Shown piece by piece: positions 8,754 through 18,222 of a DNA stretch of 64,000 nt; the first letter of the stretch is position 1; the number at the start of each line of letters is the position of its first letter. The DNA is from Mycobacterium colombiense (lineage in GTDB: Bacteria > Actinomycetota > Actinomycetes > Mycobacteriales > Mycobacteriaceae). Position numbers and translations under genes: made by a program. Where the stretch lies: assembly GCF_001665835.1 (NCBI RefSeq), contig NZ_LZSX01000014.1:113336-177335 (forward strand), in the 5' to 3' direction. Under the pieces are notes generated by a model that saw nothing but the letters and a program-made list of their open reading frames with translations, did no database searches and was not told the origin of the DNA.

Positions 8754-8900
8754 CACCGGATGGCCCCGTGTTGTGGTCTGACCCCCCGACCCCGACGGCA
8801 ATACGGGGCATCCCCCGAATGCGAGCGTTGGTCCGTTTCCGCGGATCGGCGTGCGAAAAGGGCCGCCGCTGGAGTGAGGGGATCCAGCGGCGGCCTTTTT
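8754..8900 (+). ncRNA. F6-like small RNA (Mcr14 homologue)
   Basis: In M. tuberculosis the SigF-dependent sRNA F6 is encoded between fadA2 and fadE5. Here the same gap holds a SigF-type promoter (8722-8747), two C-rich single-stranded candidates (ACCCCCC near 8783 and CATCCCCCG near 8810), typical of mycobacterial sRNA targeting loops, and a strong intrinsic terminator at the end. The 5' end is placed about 7 nt after the -10 box by inference. F6 has been reported to affect chaperonin (GroEL2/GroES) expression in M. tuberculosis. An alternative reading is a long fadA2 3' UTR. Confidence 0.65.
8861..8900. terminator. intrinsic (bidirectional) terminator after F6/fadA2 and fadE5
   Basis: A perfect 13-bp stem GGCCGCCGCTGGA / TCCAGCGGCGGCC (8861-8873 with 8883-8895), a 9-nt loop and TTTTT. 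AAAA lies before the stem, so it can also work for fadE5 on the minus strand, which fits the convergent arrangement. Confidence 0.88.
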
Positions 8901-8992
8901 GCTGTCTACCAGCGCTTTCTGCGGTCTCGCCAAGCGACAGATCCCCCGCTTCGCGGGGAGGCGGGGGACCTGCGCGTGTCGCTCGCGTCCGC

Positions 8993-10828
8993 CTAGAAGG
9001 CGGCCTCGTCGAGCTCCATGATGTCGTTGTCCAGCGTGTCGATGACCTCACGAGTGCTGGTCAGCAGCGGCAGGAAGTTCTTCGCGAAGAACGATGCCAC
9101 CGCGATCTTGCCCTCGTAGAAGGACCGCTCCTCGCCGCTGGCGCCGGCGTCGAGCGCCGCCACGGCGACCGCCGCCTGACGCTGCAACAACCAGCCGATG
9201 ACCAGGTCACCGACGCTCATCAGGAAGCGCACCGAACCCAGACCCACCTTGTACAGGCTGGTCACGTCCTCCTGCGCCGCCATCAGGTAGCCGGTCAGCG
9301 TCGCCGCCATCGCCTGCACGTCGGTCAGCGCCTTGGACAGCAGCTCCCGCTCGGTCTTCAGGCGGCCGTTGCCGGACTCGCTGTCGACGAACTTCTGGAT
9401 CTGCTCGGACACGTGGGCCAGCGCCATACCCTTGTCGCGGACGATCTTGCGGAAGAAGAAGTCCTGCGCCTGGATGGCTGTGGTGCCCTCGTAGAGCGAG
9501 TCGATCTTGGCGTCGCGGATGTACTGCTCGATCGGGTAGTCCTGCAGGAAGCCGGACCCACCGAAGGTCTGCAGGCTCTCGGTGAGCTTGGCGTACGCCT
9601 GCTCCGAGCCCACACCCTTGACGACCGGCAGCATCAGGTCGTTGACCTTGACCGCCAGGTCGGCGTCCACACCGTGCAGGGCCTCGGCGACGGCCGAGTC
9701 CTGGTAGGTCGACGTGAACAGGTACAGCGCGCGCAGACCCTCGGCATACGCCTTCTGGGTCATCAGCGACCGGCGCACGTCCGGGTGGTGCGTGATGGTC
9801 ACCCGCGGAGCGGTCTTGTCGGTCATCTGGGTCATGTCGGCGCCCTGCACGCGAGACTTCGCGTACTCCAGCGCGTTCAGGTAACCCGTCGACAGGGTCG
9901 CGATGGCCTTGGTGCCGACCATCATGCGGGCCTGCTCGATGACCTCGAACATCTGCGCGATGCCGTTGTGCACCTCGCCGACCAGCCAGCCCTTGGCGGG
10001 GACGTCGTGCTGGCCGAAGCTCAGCTCGCACGTCGCCGATACCTTCAGGCCCATCTTGTGCTCGACGTTGGTGACGTAGACGCCGTTGCGCTCGCCCAGC
10101 TCGCCGGTCTCGAAGTCGAACAGGAACTTGGGCACGAAGAACAGCGACAGGCCCTTGGTGCCCGGTCCGGCACCCTCGGGGCGCGCCAGCACCAGGTGGA
10201 AGATGTTCTCGAACAGGTCGCCGGAGTCGGCGGAGGTGATGAACCGCTTCACACCGTCGATGTGCCAGGAGCCGTCTTCCTGCTGGACCGCCTTGGTGCG
10301 ACCGGCGCCCACGTCGGAGCCGGCGTCCGGCTCGGTGAGCACCATGGTCGAACCCCAGCCGCGCTCGGCGGCCAGCTCGGCCCACTTCTTCTGCTCTTCG
10401 GTGCCGAGGTGGTGAAGGATCTGGGCGAAGCCCGCCCCTCCGGCGTACATCCACACGGCCGGGTTGGCACCCAGAAGATGTTCGTGCAGGGCCCACAGCA
10501 GCGCCTTGGGCGCGGGCACTCCGCCCAGAGCCTCGTCAAGACCGACCTTGTCCCAACCCGCCTCGATGACGGCCTGGACGGACTTCTTGAAAGACTCCGG
10601 CAGCGTTACCGAGTGCGTCTTCGGGTCGAAGACGGGCGGATTGCGGTCCCCCTCGACGAACGACTCCGCGACCGGCCCCTCGGCCAGCCGGCTGATTTCG
10701 TTCAGCATTTCTTGGGCTGTGTCGGCGTCCAGGTCGGCGTATTCGCCCTGGCCCAGCGCCTTGTCAACGCCCAGAACCTCGAACAGGTTGAATACCTGGT
10801 CGCGGACGTTGCTCTTGTAGTGGCTCAC
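8993..10828 (-). CDS. fadE5: FadE5, acyl-CoA dehydrogenase
   Basis: 611-residue FAD-dependent acyl-CoA dehydrogenase; first oxidation of acyl-CoAs of broad chain length. The GTG start at 10828 ([20 protein letters not shown]) with GAGGAGG 6 nt upstream gives exactly the length of M. tuberculosis FadE5; an ATG 27 nt upstream would add nine unsupported residues. Acyl-CoA dehydrogenase signatures include [17 protein letters not shown], the FAD-side motif [13 protein letters not shown] and [20 protein letters not shown]. Convergent with fadA2. A large inverted repeat lies 40-75 bp upstream of the start. Confidence 0.95.
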   Translation of the reverse strand: MSHYKSNVRDQVFNLFEVLGVDKALGQGEYADLDADTAQEMLNEISRLAEGPVAESFVEGDRNPPVFDPKTHSVTLPESFKKSVQAVIEAGWDKVGLDEALGGVPAPKALLWALHEHLLGANPAVWMYAGGAGFAQILHHLGTEEQKKWAELAAERGWGSTMVLTEPDAGSDVGAGRTKAVQQEDGSWHIDGVKRFITSADSGDLFENIFHLVLARPEGAGPGTKGLSLFFVPKFLFDFETGELGERNGVYVTNVEHKMGLKVSATCELSFGQHDVPAKGWLVGEVHNGIAQMFEVIEQARMMVGTKAIATLSTGYLNALEYAKSRVQGADMTQMTDKTAPRVTITHHPDVRRSLMTQKAYAEGLRALYLFTSTYQDSAVAEALHGVDADLAVKVNDLMLPVVKGVGSEQAYAKLTESLQTFGGSGFLQDYPIEQYIRDAKIDSLYEGTTAIQAQDFFFRKIVRDKGMALAHVSEQIQKFVDSESGNGRLKTERELLSKALTDVQAMAATLTGYLMAAQEDVTSLYKVGLGSVRFLMSVGDLVIGWLLQRQAAVAVAALDAGASGEERSFYEGKIAVASFFAKNFLPLLTSTREVIDTLDNDIMELDEAAF

Positions 10829-10869
10829 TACGGTCCTCCTCGTTGAGAATGCCACTTGTGGTTGGGTAC

Positions 10870-10902
10870 TAGGTCTAAGTTACCCACCAGTAACAAGACC
10901 TA
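10870..10902. promoter_or_regulatory. long inverted repeat upstream of fadE5
   Basis: TAGGTCTAAGTTAC (10870-10883), spacer CCACCA, GTAACAAGACCTA (10890-10902): arms of 14 and 13 nt differing by one inserted or changed base. It lies 42-74 bp before the fadE5 start, which fits an operator or a factor-binding dyad. Confidence 0.55.
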
Positions 10903-10963
10903 AAATATCGCTCGCGTCAGCGGGATGCAAGTCAATGTGAGCTAGATTTCATTGCCTAATTAA

Positions 10964-10975
10964 CCAACCGGTTGG
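10964..10975. promoter_or_regulatory. CCAACCGGTTGG palindrome between fadE5 and the oxygenase gene
   Basis: A perfect 12-bp palindrome in the divergent gap between fadE5 and the 2OG-oxygenase gene, 55 bp before the latter's start. A related half-site arrangement (CAACCA-6-TGGTTG) lies before fadE6 at 37596-37613. Confidence 0.4.
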
Positions 10976-11029
10976 GAAGCTGCAGGTCATGTCGTCGGAA
11001 TCCGATTTACCTGCGACGATGCAGGGCAT

Positions 11030-12043
11030 ATGACCGGTGTGCGTGGCGTCACTGCGCTGCCCGTGGTGGACCTGCGGGCCGACCTCGACCGCCTGCGCGA
11101 CGGTTTGCGCGAGGCCGGCCATGAGGTCGGCTTCTTCTATCTGACCGGTCACGGCGTACCGCCGGACCTGGTGAGACGGGTACTGGATGCGGCGCGCCGG
11201 CTGTTCGCGCTGCCGCAACCCGACAAGGACGCCGTAGCGATGCTGCGCAGCCCGCATTTCCGCGGCTACACCCGGCTCGGCGGCGAGCTGACCCGCGGGG
11301 AGGTGGATTGGCGCGAGCAGATCGACGTCGGGCCGCACCGCCCGCCGATCGGCGGGTTGGACAAGTCCGACTATCGGTGGCTGCAGGGCCCCAACCAGTG
11401 GCCGGCCGCGCTGCCGGACCTGCCCGGGATCGTCGAGGAGTGGGACGCCGCGCTGTCCGAGGTGGCGCGCACCCTGCTGCGGCACTGGGCTGCCGCGCTG
11501 GGCAGCCCGTCCGACGTGTTCGACGCGGCCTTCGCCGAGGCGCCGGCCACGCTGATCAAGATCATCCGCTACCCGGGCAGCGCTGCCAGCGCGCAGGGCG
11601 TGGGCGCGCACCGCGACTCCGGGGTGCTGACCCTGTTGCTGGCCGAGCCGGGCAGCACGGGCCTGCAGGTGCGGCCGGCCAGAAATTCCCAGGACGGCTG
11701 GATCGACGTGCCGCCGCGCGCGGGCGCATTCATCGTCAACATCGGTGAACTGCTGGAGGTGGCCACCCGCGGGTACCTGCGGGCCACCGAGCACCGGGTC
11801 AACCTGCCGGGACCTGCGGGCGAGCGCATCTCGGTGCCGTTCTTCTTCAACCCGCGCCTGGACGCGCGGATCCCCGTGCTGTCGCTGCCCGATGAGCTCG
11901 AGGCACACGCGCAGCGCGTGGATGATCCATCGGATCCGATCTTCGCGGTCTACGGCCGCAATGCCTGGAAGAGCAGGCTGCGGGCCCATCCGGATGTGGC
12001 CGCGGCGCATGGATATTCGGCAGAACGCTTAGGAAACGGGTGA
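11030..12043 (+). CDS. 2-oxoglutarate/Fe(II)-dependent oxygenase (isopenicillin N synthase-like)
   Basis: 337-residue non-haem iron oxygenase. The N-terminal domain has GFFYLTGHGVP (residues 34-44), typical of the DIOX_N family. The iron ligands are visible as His194 and Asp196 in GAHRDSG and His255 in TEHRVN; Arg266 in RISVPFFFNP would bind 2-oxoglutarate. Substrate is unknown. It is divergent from fadE5 and precedes the flavin reductase gene by 83 bp on the same strand. No equivalent is in this place in M. tuberculosis as I recall, so it is an insertion or a lineage-specific retention. Confidence 0.85.
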   Translation: MTGVRGVTALPVVDLRADLDRLRDGLREAGHEVGFFYLTGHGVPPDLVRRVLDAARRLFALPQPDKDAVAMLRSPHFRGYTRLGGELTRGEVDWREQIDVGPHRPPIGGLDKSDYRWLQGPNQWPAALPDLPGIVEEWDAALSEVARTLLRHWAAALGSPSDVFDAAFAEAPATLIKIIRYPGSAASAQGVGAHRDSGVLTLLLAEPGSTGLQVRPARNSQDGWIDVPPRAGAFIVNIGELLEVATRGYLRATEHRVNLPGPAGERISVPFFFNPRLDARIPVLSLPDELEAHAQRVDDPSDPIFAVYGRNAWKSRLRAHPDVAAAHGYSAERLGNG

Positions 12044-12111
12044 GGGTGGCGGTGCCGGGATGACCGACGCCGGGTAGGGTCGTTTCCGATAAATCCCGTC
12101 TCCGGCTCTAG

Positions 12112-12615
<504 letters not shown>

Positions 12616-12639
12616 CCGCCTCGCCGGGCGATCGACCCG

Positions 12640-12804
12640 CTAGGGGCGGTGGCTCAGCTCGTCCCGAAAGCCCTGGATGCGGCTCTCGAGTTCGGCGGCG
12701 TCGCTGTACCGGCCTTCTTTGTTCGCGAGCTGGGCGCGCACCGACAACTGCCGAATCGCGGTGCGAACCTTGTTGATGCTGGCGGTTTCTCGCATAGGTT
12801 CCAT
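12640..12804 (-). CDS. small helical protein of unknown function (UVR-motif-like)
   Basis: A 54-residue reading frame, start ATG at 12804 (a second ATG at 12795), preceded by GGAAAGG. The sequence is hydrophilic and helical; NKEGRYSDAAELESRIQGFR resembles the UvrB/UvrC (UVR) hairpin motif that mediates protein contacts. Codon use is GC-rich at third positions like real genes nearby. It is convergent with the flavin reductase gene and 110 bp upstream of nothing but the sdh operon 3' end. Function unknown; coding status is inferred. Confidence 0.55.
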   Translation of the reverse strand: MEPMRETASINKVRTAIRQLSVRAQLANKEGRYSDAAELESRIQGFRDELSHRP

Positions 12805-12913
12805 GAACTGCCTTTCCGGTCGTGAGTAGCTGGCCGCACGCGGCGGCCCGACAGGATGCAGTTTGGTTACCCGGGTCCCGCGACGGCCTAACGTGCCAGC
12901 ACGGGATACGAGC

Positions 12914-13660
12914 TCAGCGACGGAACAGCTTGTTGCCGAGCCACACCACCGGGTCGTACTTGCGGTCGGCGACCCGCTCTTTCATCGGGATCAGCGCGTT
13001 GTCGGTGATCTTGATGTTTTCCGGGCACACCTCGGTGCAGCACTTGGTGATGTTGCAGTAGCCCAGGCCGTGCTCGTCCTGAGCGTCGTTGCGCCGGTCG
13101 CGGGTGTCCAGCGGGTGCATCTCCAGCTCGGCGATCCGCATCAGGAAGCGGGGACCGGCGAACGCCTTCTTGTTCTCCTCATGGTCGCGGACCACGTGGC
13201 ACACGTTCTGGCACAGGAAGCACTCGATGCACTTGCGGAACTCTTGGGAACGCTGCACGTCCTCCTGCGCCATCCGGTACTCCCCGGGCTGCAGGTCCTT
13301 GGGCGGCGCGAAAGACGGTATTTCGCGGGCCTTTTCGTAGTTGAACGAGACGTCGGTGACCAGGTCGCGGATCACCGGGAACGTCCGCAGCGGCGTGACG
13401 GTGACGACCTCGTCCTCGGCGAAGGTGGACATCCGGGTCATGCAGAGCAGCCGCGGCTTGCCGTTGATCTCCGCCGAGCAGGAGCCACACTTGCCCGCCT
13501 TGCAGTTCCATCGGACCGCCAGGTCGGGCGTCTGGGTCTGCTGCAGGCGATGGATGATGTCGAGGACGACCTCGCCCTCGTTGACCTCGACCGTGAAGTC
13601 CTGCAGATCGCCGTTGGCGTCGTCGCCGCGCCACACCCGCATCGTCGCGTTGTAGGTCAT
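12914..13660 (-). CDS. sdhB: succinate dehydrogenase 1 iron-sulfur subunit (Rv0247c-like)
   Basis: 248-residue Fe-S subunit of the mycobacterial Sdh1 complex on the inner face of the membrane, passing electrons from the flavoprotein to quinone. A [2Fe-2S] cluster is bound by CKAGKCGSC plus a later Cys in RLLCMTR; the C-terminal clusters are bound by CIECFLCQNVCH and CNITKCCTEVCPENI. The ATG at 13660 overlaps the sdhA stop by four bases (ATGA), so translation is coupled. An upstream extension seen in the open frame is only sdhA in another frame. Confidence 0.92.
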   Translation of the reverse strand: MTYNATMRVWRGDDANGDLQDFTVEVNEGEVVLDIIHRLQQTQTPDLAVRWNCKAGKCGSCSAEINGKPRLLCMTRMSTFAEDEVVTVTPLRTFPVIRDLVTDVSFNYEKAREIPSFAPPKDLQPGEYRMAQEDVQRSQEFRKCIECFLCQNVCHVVRDHEENKKAFAGPRFLMRIAELEMHPLDTRDRRNDAQDEHGLGYCNITKCCTEVCPENIKITDNALIPMKERVADRKYDPVVWLGNKLFRR

Positions 13661-15576
13661 TTGCCACTCCGTCCTGGGTGCCCGGCGAGTTCCTCGTCGG
13701 TGTAATACTTCTCCAGCTCGGCGATCTCGAACAGCTCCAGCAGATCGGGCCGCATCGGCGTCTGATCCTTCTTCGTGATGGTGATGTCGGGAATCACCTC
13801 GTCGCCGCCGCCGGCGGCCTCGCAGACCAGCAGCACCTTGCGCCACGACGAGTCCATCGCCGGGTGGTCGTCGCGGGTGTGGCCGCCGCGGCTCTCGGTG
13901 CGCTGCAGCGCGGCCTTGGCGACGCATTCGCTGACCAGCAGCATGTTGCGCAGGTCGATAGCCAGGTTCCAGGCCGGGTTGTACCGGCGCTGCCCCTCGA
14001 CGTGGAGGTTCTTGAACCGCTCACGCAACTTGTCGAGCCGCGCCAGCGCCTCCGAGACCTCGTCGGCGTTGCGGATGATGCCGACCAGGTCGTTCATCGA
14101 CTGCTGCAGTTCCAGCTGCAGGGTGTACGGGTTCTCCGGTGCGCCGCTGGCCGGTGCCTCGAAGGGGGACAGCGCCCGCTTCGCCGCCGCGTCGACGGCG
14201 CCTTCGGCGATCGTCGGGCGGCTGCTCAGGGCCCGCACGTAGTCGGCGGCGCCTAGGCCGGCCCGGCGGCCGAACACCAGCAGGTCCGACAGCGAGTTGC
14301 CGCCGAGCCGGTTCGAGCCGTGCATGCCGCCGGAGCATTCGCCGGCGGCGAAGAGCCCGGGGACCGTCGCCGCGCCGGTGTCGGCGTCCACCTCGACGCC
14401 GCCCATCACGTAGTGGCAGGTCGGCCCGACTTCCATCGGCTCCTTGGTGATGTCGACCCCGGCCAGCTCCTTGAACTGGTGGTACATCGACGGCAGGCGG
14501 CGGTTGATCTCCGCGGGCGTCAGCCGCGACGCGATGTCCAGGAAGACGCCACCGTGTGGGCTGCCCCGACCGGCCTTGACCTCCGAGTTGATCGCGCGCG
14601 CGACTTCGTCGCGCGGCAGCAGGTCCGGAGTACGGCGGGCCGAGTCGTTGTCCTTGAGCCACTGGTCGGCTTCTTGCTCGGACTCGGCGTACTGCCCCTT
14701 GAACACCGACGGGATGTAGTCGAACATGAACCGCTTGTCGTCGGAGTTCTTCAGCACCCCGCCGTCACCGCGGACACCCTCGGTGACCAGGATCCCCTTC
14801 ACGCTCGGCGGCCACACCATGCCCGTCGGGTGGAACTGGACGAACTCCATGTTGATCAGCGACGCGCCCGCCCGCAGGGCCAGGGCGTGGCCGTCGCCGG
14901 TGTACTCCCAGGAGTTCGAGGTGACCTTGAACGACTTGCCGATCCCGCCGGTGGCCAGCACCACCGCGGGCGCCTCGAACAAGATGAAGTTTCCGCTTTC
15001 GCGGATGTAGCCGAACGCCCCGGCGATCGCGTCGCCGTCCTTGATCAGCTCGGTGATGGTGGTTTCGGCGAACACCCGGATCCGGGCCTCGTAGTCGCCG
15101 AGCTCGGCGTAATCCTCTTGCTGCAGCGAGACAATCTTCTGCTGCATGGTGCGGATCAGCTCCAGCCCGGTGCGGTCACCGACGTGGGCCAGCCGCGGGT
15201 AGGTGTGCCCGCCGAAGTTGCGCTGGCTGATCTTGCCGTCCTTGAGGCGATCGAACAGCGCGCCATAGGTTTCCAGCTCCCAGACGCGGTCCGGTGCTTC
15301 CTTGGCGTGCAGTTCGGCCATGCGCCAGTTGTTGAGGAATTTCCCACCGCGCATCGTGTCGCCGAAGTGGGTCTTCCAGTTGTCCTTCGGGTTGGTGTTG
15401 CCCATGGACGCCGCGCAGCCACCTTCGGCCATCACCGTGTGGGCCTTGCCGAACAGGGACTTACACACCACCGCGACCCGCAGGCCCCGCTCACGCGCTT
15501 CGATGACCGCGCGCAGACCCGCGCCGCCGGCACCGATGACGACTACGTCGTAGGAGTGCCGTTCGACCTCAACCAT
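13657..15576 (-). CDS. sdhA: succinate dehydrogenase 1 flavoprotein subunit (Rv0248c-like)
   Basis: 639-residue flavoprotein that oxidises succinate to fumarate. The N-terminal FAD-binding VVIGAGGAGLRAVIEARERG is followed by KAHTVMAEGGCAAS, whose His is the usual covalent FAD attachment site. Active-site HPTGM, CSGGMHGSNRLGGNSL and a C-terminal fumarate reductase-type domain are also present. It is the middle gene of the membrane anchor-sdhA-sdhB operon (order of transcription), as in M. tuberculosis Rv0249c-Rv0247c. Confidence 0.94.
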   Translation of the reverse strand: MVEVERHSYDVVVIGAGGAGLRAVIEARERGLRVAVVCKSLFGKAHTVMAEGGCAASMGNTNPKDNWKTHFGDTMRGGKFLNNWRMAELHAKEAPDRVWELETYGALFDRLKDGKISQRNFGGHTYPRLAHVGDRTGLELIRTMQQKIVSLQQEDYAELGDYEARIRVFAETTITELIKDGDAIAGAFGYIRESGNFILFEAPAVVLATGGIGKSFKVTSNSWEYTGDGHALALRAGASLINMEFVQFHPTGMVWPPSVKGILVTEGVRGDGGVLKNSDDKRFMFDYIPSVFKGQYAESEQEADQWLKDNDSARRTPDLLPRDEVARAINSEVKAGRGSPHGGVFLDIASRLTPAEINRRLPSMYHQFKELAGVDITKEPMEVGPTCHYVMGGVEVDADTGAATVPGLFAAGECSGGMHGSNRLGGNSLSDLLVFGRRAGLGAADYVRALSSRPTIAEGAVDAAAKRALSPFEAPASGAPENPYTLQLELQQSMNDLVGIIRNADEVSEALARLDKLRERFKNLHVEGQRRYNPAWNLAIDLRNMLLVSECVAKAALQRTESRGGHTRDDHPAMDSSWRKVLLVCEAAGGGDEVIPDITITKKDQTPMRPDLLELFEIAELEKYYTDEELAGHPGRSGK

Positions 15577-15620
15577 GAAACCCTCGCTAGCTAAATTCTG
15601 ATTTATGTCGAGTTGGCTTG

Positions 15621-16448
15621 TCAGCCAACAAATCTCAGGTCAGGAATGGTGCCGGCGGCCACCAGCGCGACGTAGAAGTCGGTGAGCATCAGGGTGCCCA
15701 GCGTGATCCACGCGTACAGCTTGTGCCGGGTGTTGATGACGCTGACCTGGGTCCAGATCCAGTACCGCACAGGGTGCTTGGAGAAATGCTTGAGCCGCCC
15801 GCCGGTCACGTGCCGGCACGAGTGGCAGGACAGCGTGTAGACCCACAGCATGATGACGTTGCCCAGCAGGATCAGATTGCCCAGGCCGAAGCCGAATCCA
15901 CCGGGCCCGCTGTCGGAATGGAACGCCACGATGGCGTCGTAGGTGTTGATCACCGAGATGATGCCGGCGATATAGAAGAAGTACCGGTGGGTGTTCTGGA
16001 TGATCAGCGGGAACTTCGTCTCGCCGGAGTAGTGCTCGCGCGACTCGGCCACCGCGCAGGCGCTGGGCGACTGCCACACCGTGCGGTAGTAGGCGCCGCG
16101 GTAGTAATAGCAGGTCAACCGGAACAGCAGCAGGAACGGTAGCGACAGGGCCGCGTACGGCAGCCACCACACGTCTGGCAGGAACTGCGGCCAGATGTCG
16201 CCCGCCTCACCGCAACCCTTGCTCACGCACGGCGAGTAGAAAGGCGTCAGGTAGTGGTATTTGGGGACGAAGAAGTAGTTCTGCTGGAATGCCCGCGCTG
16301 TCGCATAAATAAGGAAAGCGGCGAAGCCGAGATCGATTCGCAGCGGCGACATCCACCACCGGTCGGTGCGCAGGGTGCGTTGCTGGATACGGGCGCGCGT
16401 GGGTGAAAAGACACCGGACGCAGGACGGTTCGCCGTAGGTGCGCTCAT
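15621..16448 (-). CDS. succinate dehydrogenase 1 membrane anchor (Rv0249c-like)
   Basis: 275-residue membrane anchor of Sdh1 with about five hydrophobic helices (for example LRIDLGFAAFLIYATARAF and LPYAALSLPFLLLFRL) and Cys/His-containing loops (CVSKGCGEAGD, LSCHSCRHVTGG). Sdh1 of mycobacteria has a single large anchor in place of separate SdhC and SdhD. It is first in the operon; 44 bp separate it from sdhA. Quinone reduction and electron transfer occur at this subunit. Confidence 0.9.
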   Translation of the reverse strand: MSAPTANRPASGVFSPTRARIQQRTLRTDRWWMSPLRIDLGFAAFLIYATARAFQQNYFFVPKYHYLTPFYSPCVSKGCGEAGDIWPQFLPDVWWLPYAALSLPFLLLFRLTCYYYRGAYYRTVWQSPSACAVAESREHYSGETKFPLIIQNTHRYFFYIAGIISVINTYDAIVAFHSDSGPGGFGFGLGNLILLGNVIMLWVYTLSCHSCRHVTGGRLKHFSKHPVRYWIWTQVSVINTRHKLYAWITLGTLMLTDFYVALVAAGTIPDLRFVG

Positions 16449-16529
16449 TTAGTGTGTTCCTCTTCGAACGGGCTGTAGGTCGAAGGGTACACAGAGGAAA
16501 GCCCCTCATTTCTGGGGGGCTTGGGTTGT

Positions 16530-16835
16530 TCAGGCCCTGTTGTGACCGCCGACACCCTCGTCGTCGACGTCGCGCCAGAATTCGCTGTCGTACTGGGTGT
16601 CTGGAATGACGATCTTCTCGCCGGACTGCTGCACGGTGGCGCCTGCCAGGTCCAATTCGGACACATCGGCGTCGAGCAGGTCGACGTCGGACATGATGCG
16701 GTCGGCGTCGATGACGATGCGCCGCATGGCCGGGCTGTCGCCGTATCGGGCCCGCAGGGAGCTCACGCACCGCCGCAGGCCGCCGATGAGGTCGTGCAGT
16801 TCGGCGAATTCGGTCGTGCCAGTCGTGCTCGTCAA
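16530..16835 (-). CDS. conserved protein upstream of the sdh operon (Rv0250c-like)
   Basis: 101-residue protein without signal peptide or membrane segment. The TTG start at 16835 has GAGGAG 5 nt upstream; the longer open frame upstream lacks a ribosome site. It contains a helical N-terminal half (TEFAELHDLIGGLRRCVSSL) and an acidic C-terminal half (VDLLDADVSELDLAG; YDSEFWRDVDDEG). It lies 81 bp before the Sdh1 anchor gene on the same strand and is probably part of that operon, as Rv0250c is linked to sdh in M. tuberculosis. Function unknown. Confidence 0.8.
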   Translation of the reverse strand: MTSTTGTTEFAELHDLIGGLRRCVSSLRARYGDSPAMRRIVIDADRIMSDVDLLDADVSELDLAGATVQQSGEKIVIPDTQYDSEFWRDVDDEGVGGHNRA

Positions 16836-16941
16836 CGGATCTCCTCGGCAGTGTTTCGGATCACAGTACGCCCTCGATACTATCCACGGCACACGCCAGA
16901 CGTCAGTCCGTTGAGCCCGGATGCCGAGGGAGCAAACACTC

Positions 16942-17703
16942 ATGACGGGAGCCACCACACCTGCCGAGCGCGCCGCCACGCTGCTGGAGCTGCACCGGCC
17001 GGGCACCCCGGTCATCCTGCCGACCGTGTGGGATGCGTGGTCGGCGCGGCTGGCCACCGGCGCCGGATTCGCCGCCCTTACCGTGGGAAGTCACCCGATG
17101 GCCGACTCGGTCGGCAAACCCGACAACGAGGGCATGTCGTTCGACGATGTCCTCACCCGGGTCGCACAGATCACCGCCGCGGTCGACGTCCCGGTGTCGG
17201 TGGACGTCGAATCCGGCTACGGGCAGCCGGCGGGCCGGCTGATCGAGGGCCTGCTCGGCGTCGGGGCCGTCGGGCTGAACATCGAGGACACCGTGCACTC
17301 GGAGGGCAAGCGGTTGCGGTCCGCCGACGAACACGCGGAGTTGGTCGGAGCGCTGCGGTCGGCCGCCGACGCGGCCGGGGTGCATGTCGTCATCAACGCC
17401 CGGACCGATCTGTTCCTGCGTCAGGATGGCGAGGCGTCCGATCGCGTCGACCGCGCGGTGGCGCGCCTGAATCAGGCGGCGGCCGCCGGCGCCGACGTGC
17501 TGTATCCGGTGGGTCGCCACGACCCCGACACGTTGCGGCGCTTGACCGCCGAGTTGGAGCTGCCCGTCAACGCCATCGCGCTGCCCGACCAGGACGACCC
17601 GTCGTCCTTCGGCCCGCTGGGCGTGGCGCGCATCAGCTTCGGGCCGTTCCTTCAGGCCGCGCTCGCGACCCGGGCCAAGGAGTTGCTGGCCCGCTGGGGT
17701 TGA
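16942..17703 (+). CDS. isocitrate lyase/PEP mutase superfamily protein
   Basis: 253-residue TIM-barrel protein of the phosphoenolpyruvate phosphonomutase/isocitrate lyase superfamily. Seen are RPGTPVILPTVWDAWSARLA, the Mg-binding region VPVSVDVESGYG (about residues 85-96), GLNIEDTVHSEG and VVINARTDLF. The ATG at 16942 is preceded by GAGGGAG; an ATG at 16921 is possible. Relatives act on 2-methylisocitrate, oxaloacetate or phosphonopyruvate; the exact substrate cannot be told. It is divergent from the Rv0250c-like gene and convergent with acr2. Confidence 0.85.
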   Translation: MTGATTPAERAATLLELHRPGTPVILPTVWDAWSARLATGAGFAALTVGSHPMADSVGKPDNEGMSFDDVLTRVAQITAAVDVPVSVDVESGYGQPAGRLIEGLLGVGAVGLNIEDTVHSEGKRLRSADEHAELVGALRSAADAAGVHVVINARTDLFLRQDGEASDRVDRAVARLNQAAAAGADVLYPVGRHDPDTLRRLTAELELPVNAIALPDQDDPSSFGPLGVARISFGPFLQAALATRAKELLARWG

Positions 17704-17772
17704 CGCGCTGAATCCGGCGGAGTCGTTGCGGCTCCGCCGGATTCGGCTACTTTTCTCCGACGTGGCCGGAGA

Positions 17773-18222
17773 CTATCTGGTGATCTCGATGCGCTGCGCC
17801 TGGTTCCCGGCTGGATCTTTCAAGGCACCGGTGACCCGCACCGTCAGCACGCCGGCGTCGTAGGTCGCCGTGATGGCGTCGCCGGTGACGTGAGCAGGCA
17901 GCTGGAACGACCGGCGGAACGATCCGTACCGGATCTCCCGCAGCGTGCGGCCGTCCTTCTCTTCCGAGCGCTGATCGCGGTGCTCGCCGTGGATGACCAA
18001 CCGCCCGCGGTCGACCTCCACGTTGACGTCCCGGTCCACGTCCACGCCCGGGAGCTCGACACGTACGATCGCGTCGTCGCCGTCCTTGACGATCTCGGCG
18101 GAGGGCTTGAAACCGCTGGTCGCCGGGGTGTTCCAGTCCGCAGCGGCGGCGGGGCCGAAAAAGTCGCGCAACCACCGGTCGGTGTCCCAGGCCGGCCGCG
18201 ACCACAGTGCGAGGTTACTCAT
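17773..18222 (-). CDS. hsp: Hsp20 small heat-shock protein (Acr2)
   Basis: 149-residue alpha-crystallin-type chaperone that holds unfolded proteins. The central crystallin domain runs from FKPSAEIVKDGDDAIVRVEL to ITATYDAGVLTVRV; the C-terminal anchor is IEITR. It corresponds to Rv0251c (Acr2), which in M. tuberculosis is induced by heat, oxidation and in macrophages under HspR and extracytoplasmic sigma factors. A half site CTTGAGC (18242-18248) lies upstream, matching one arm of the HspR (HAIR) site, but the second arm is poor. Divergent from nirB. Confidence 0.92.
   Translation of the reverse strand: MSNLALWSRPAWDTDRWLRDFFGPAAAADWNTPATSGFKPSAEIVKDGDDAIVRVELPGVDVDRDVNVEVDRGRLVIHGEHRDQRSEEKDGRTLREIRYGSFRRSFQLPAHVTGDAITATYDAGVLTVRVTGALKDPAGNQAQRIEITR

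Noticed and set aside
8732..10846. 704-residue plus-strand frame over fadE5 and the sRNA
   Set aside because: Shadow of fadE5; no ribosome site and no recognisable domain.
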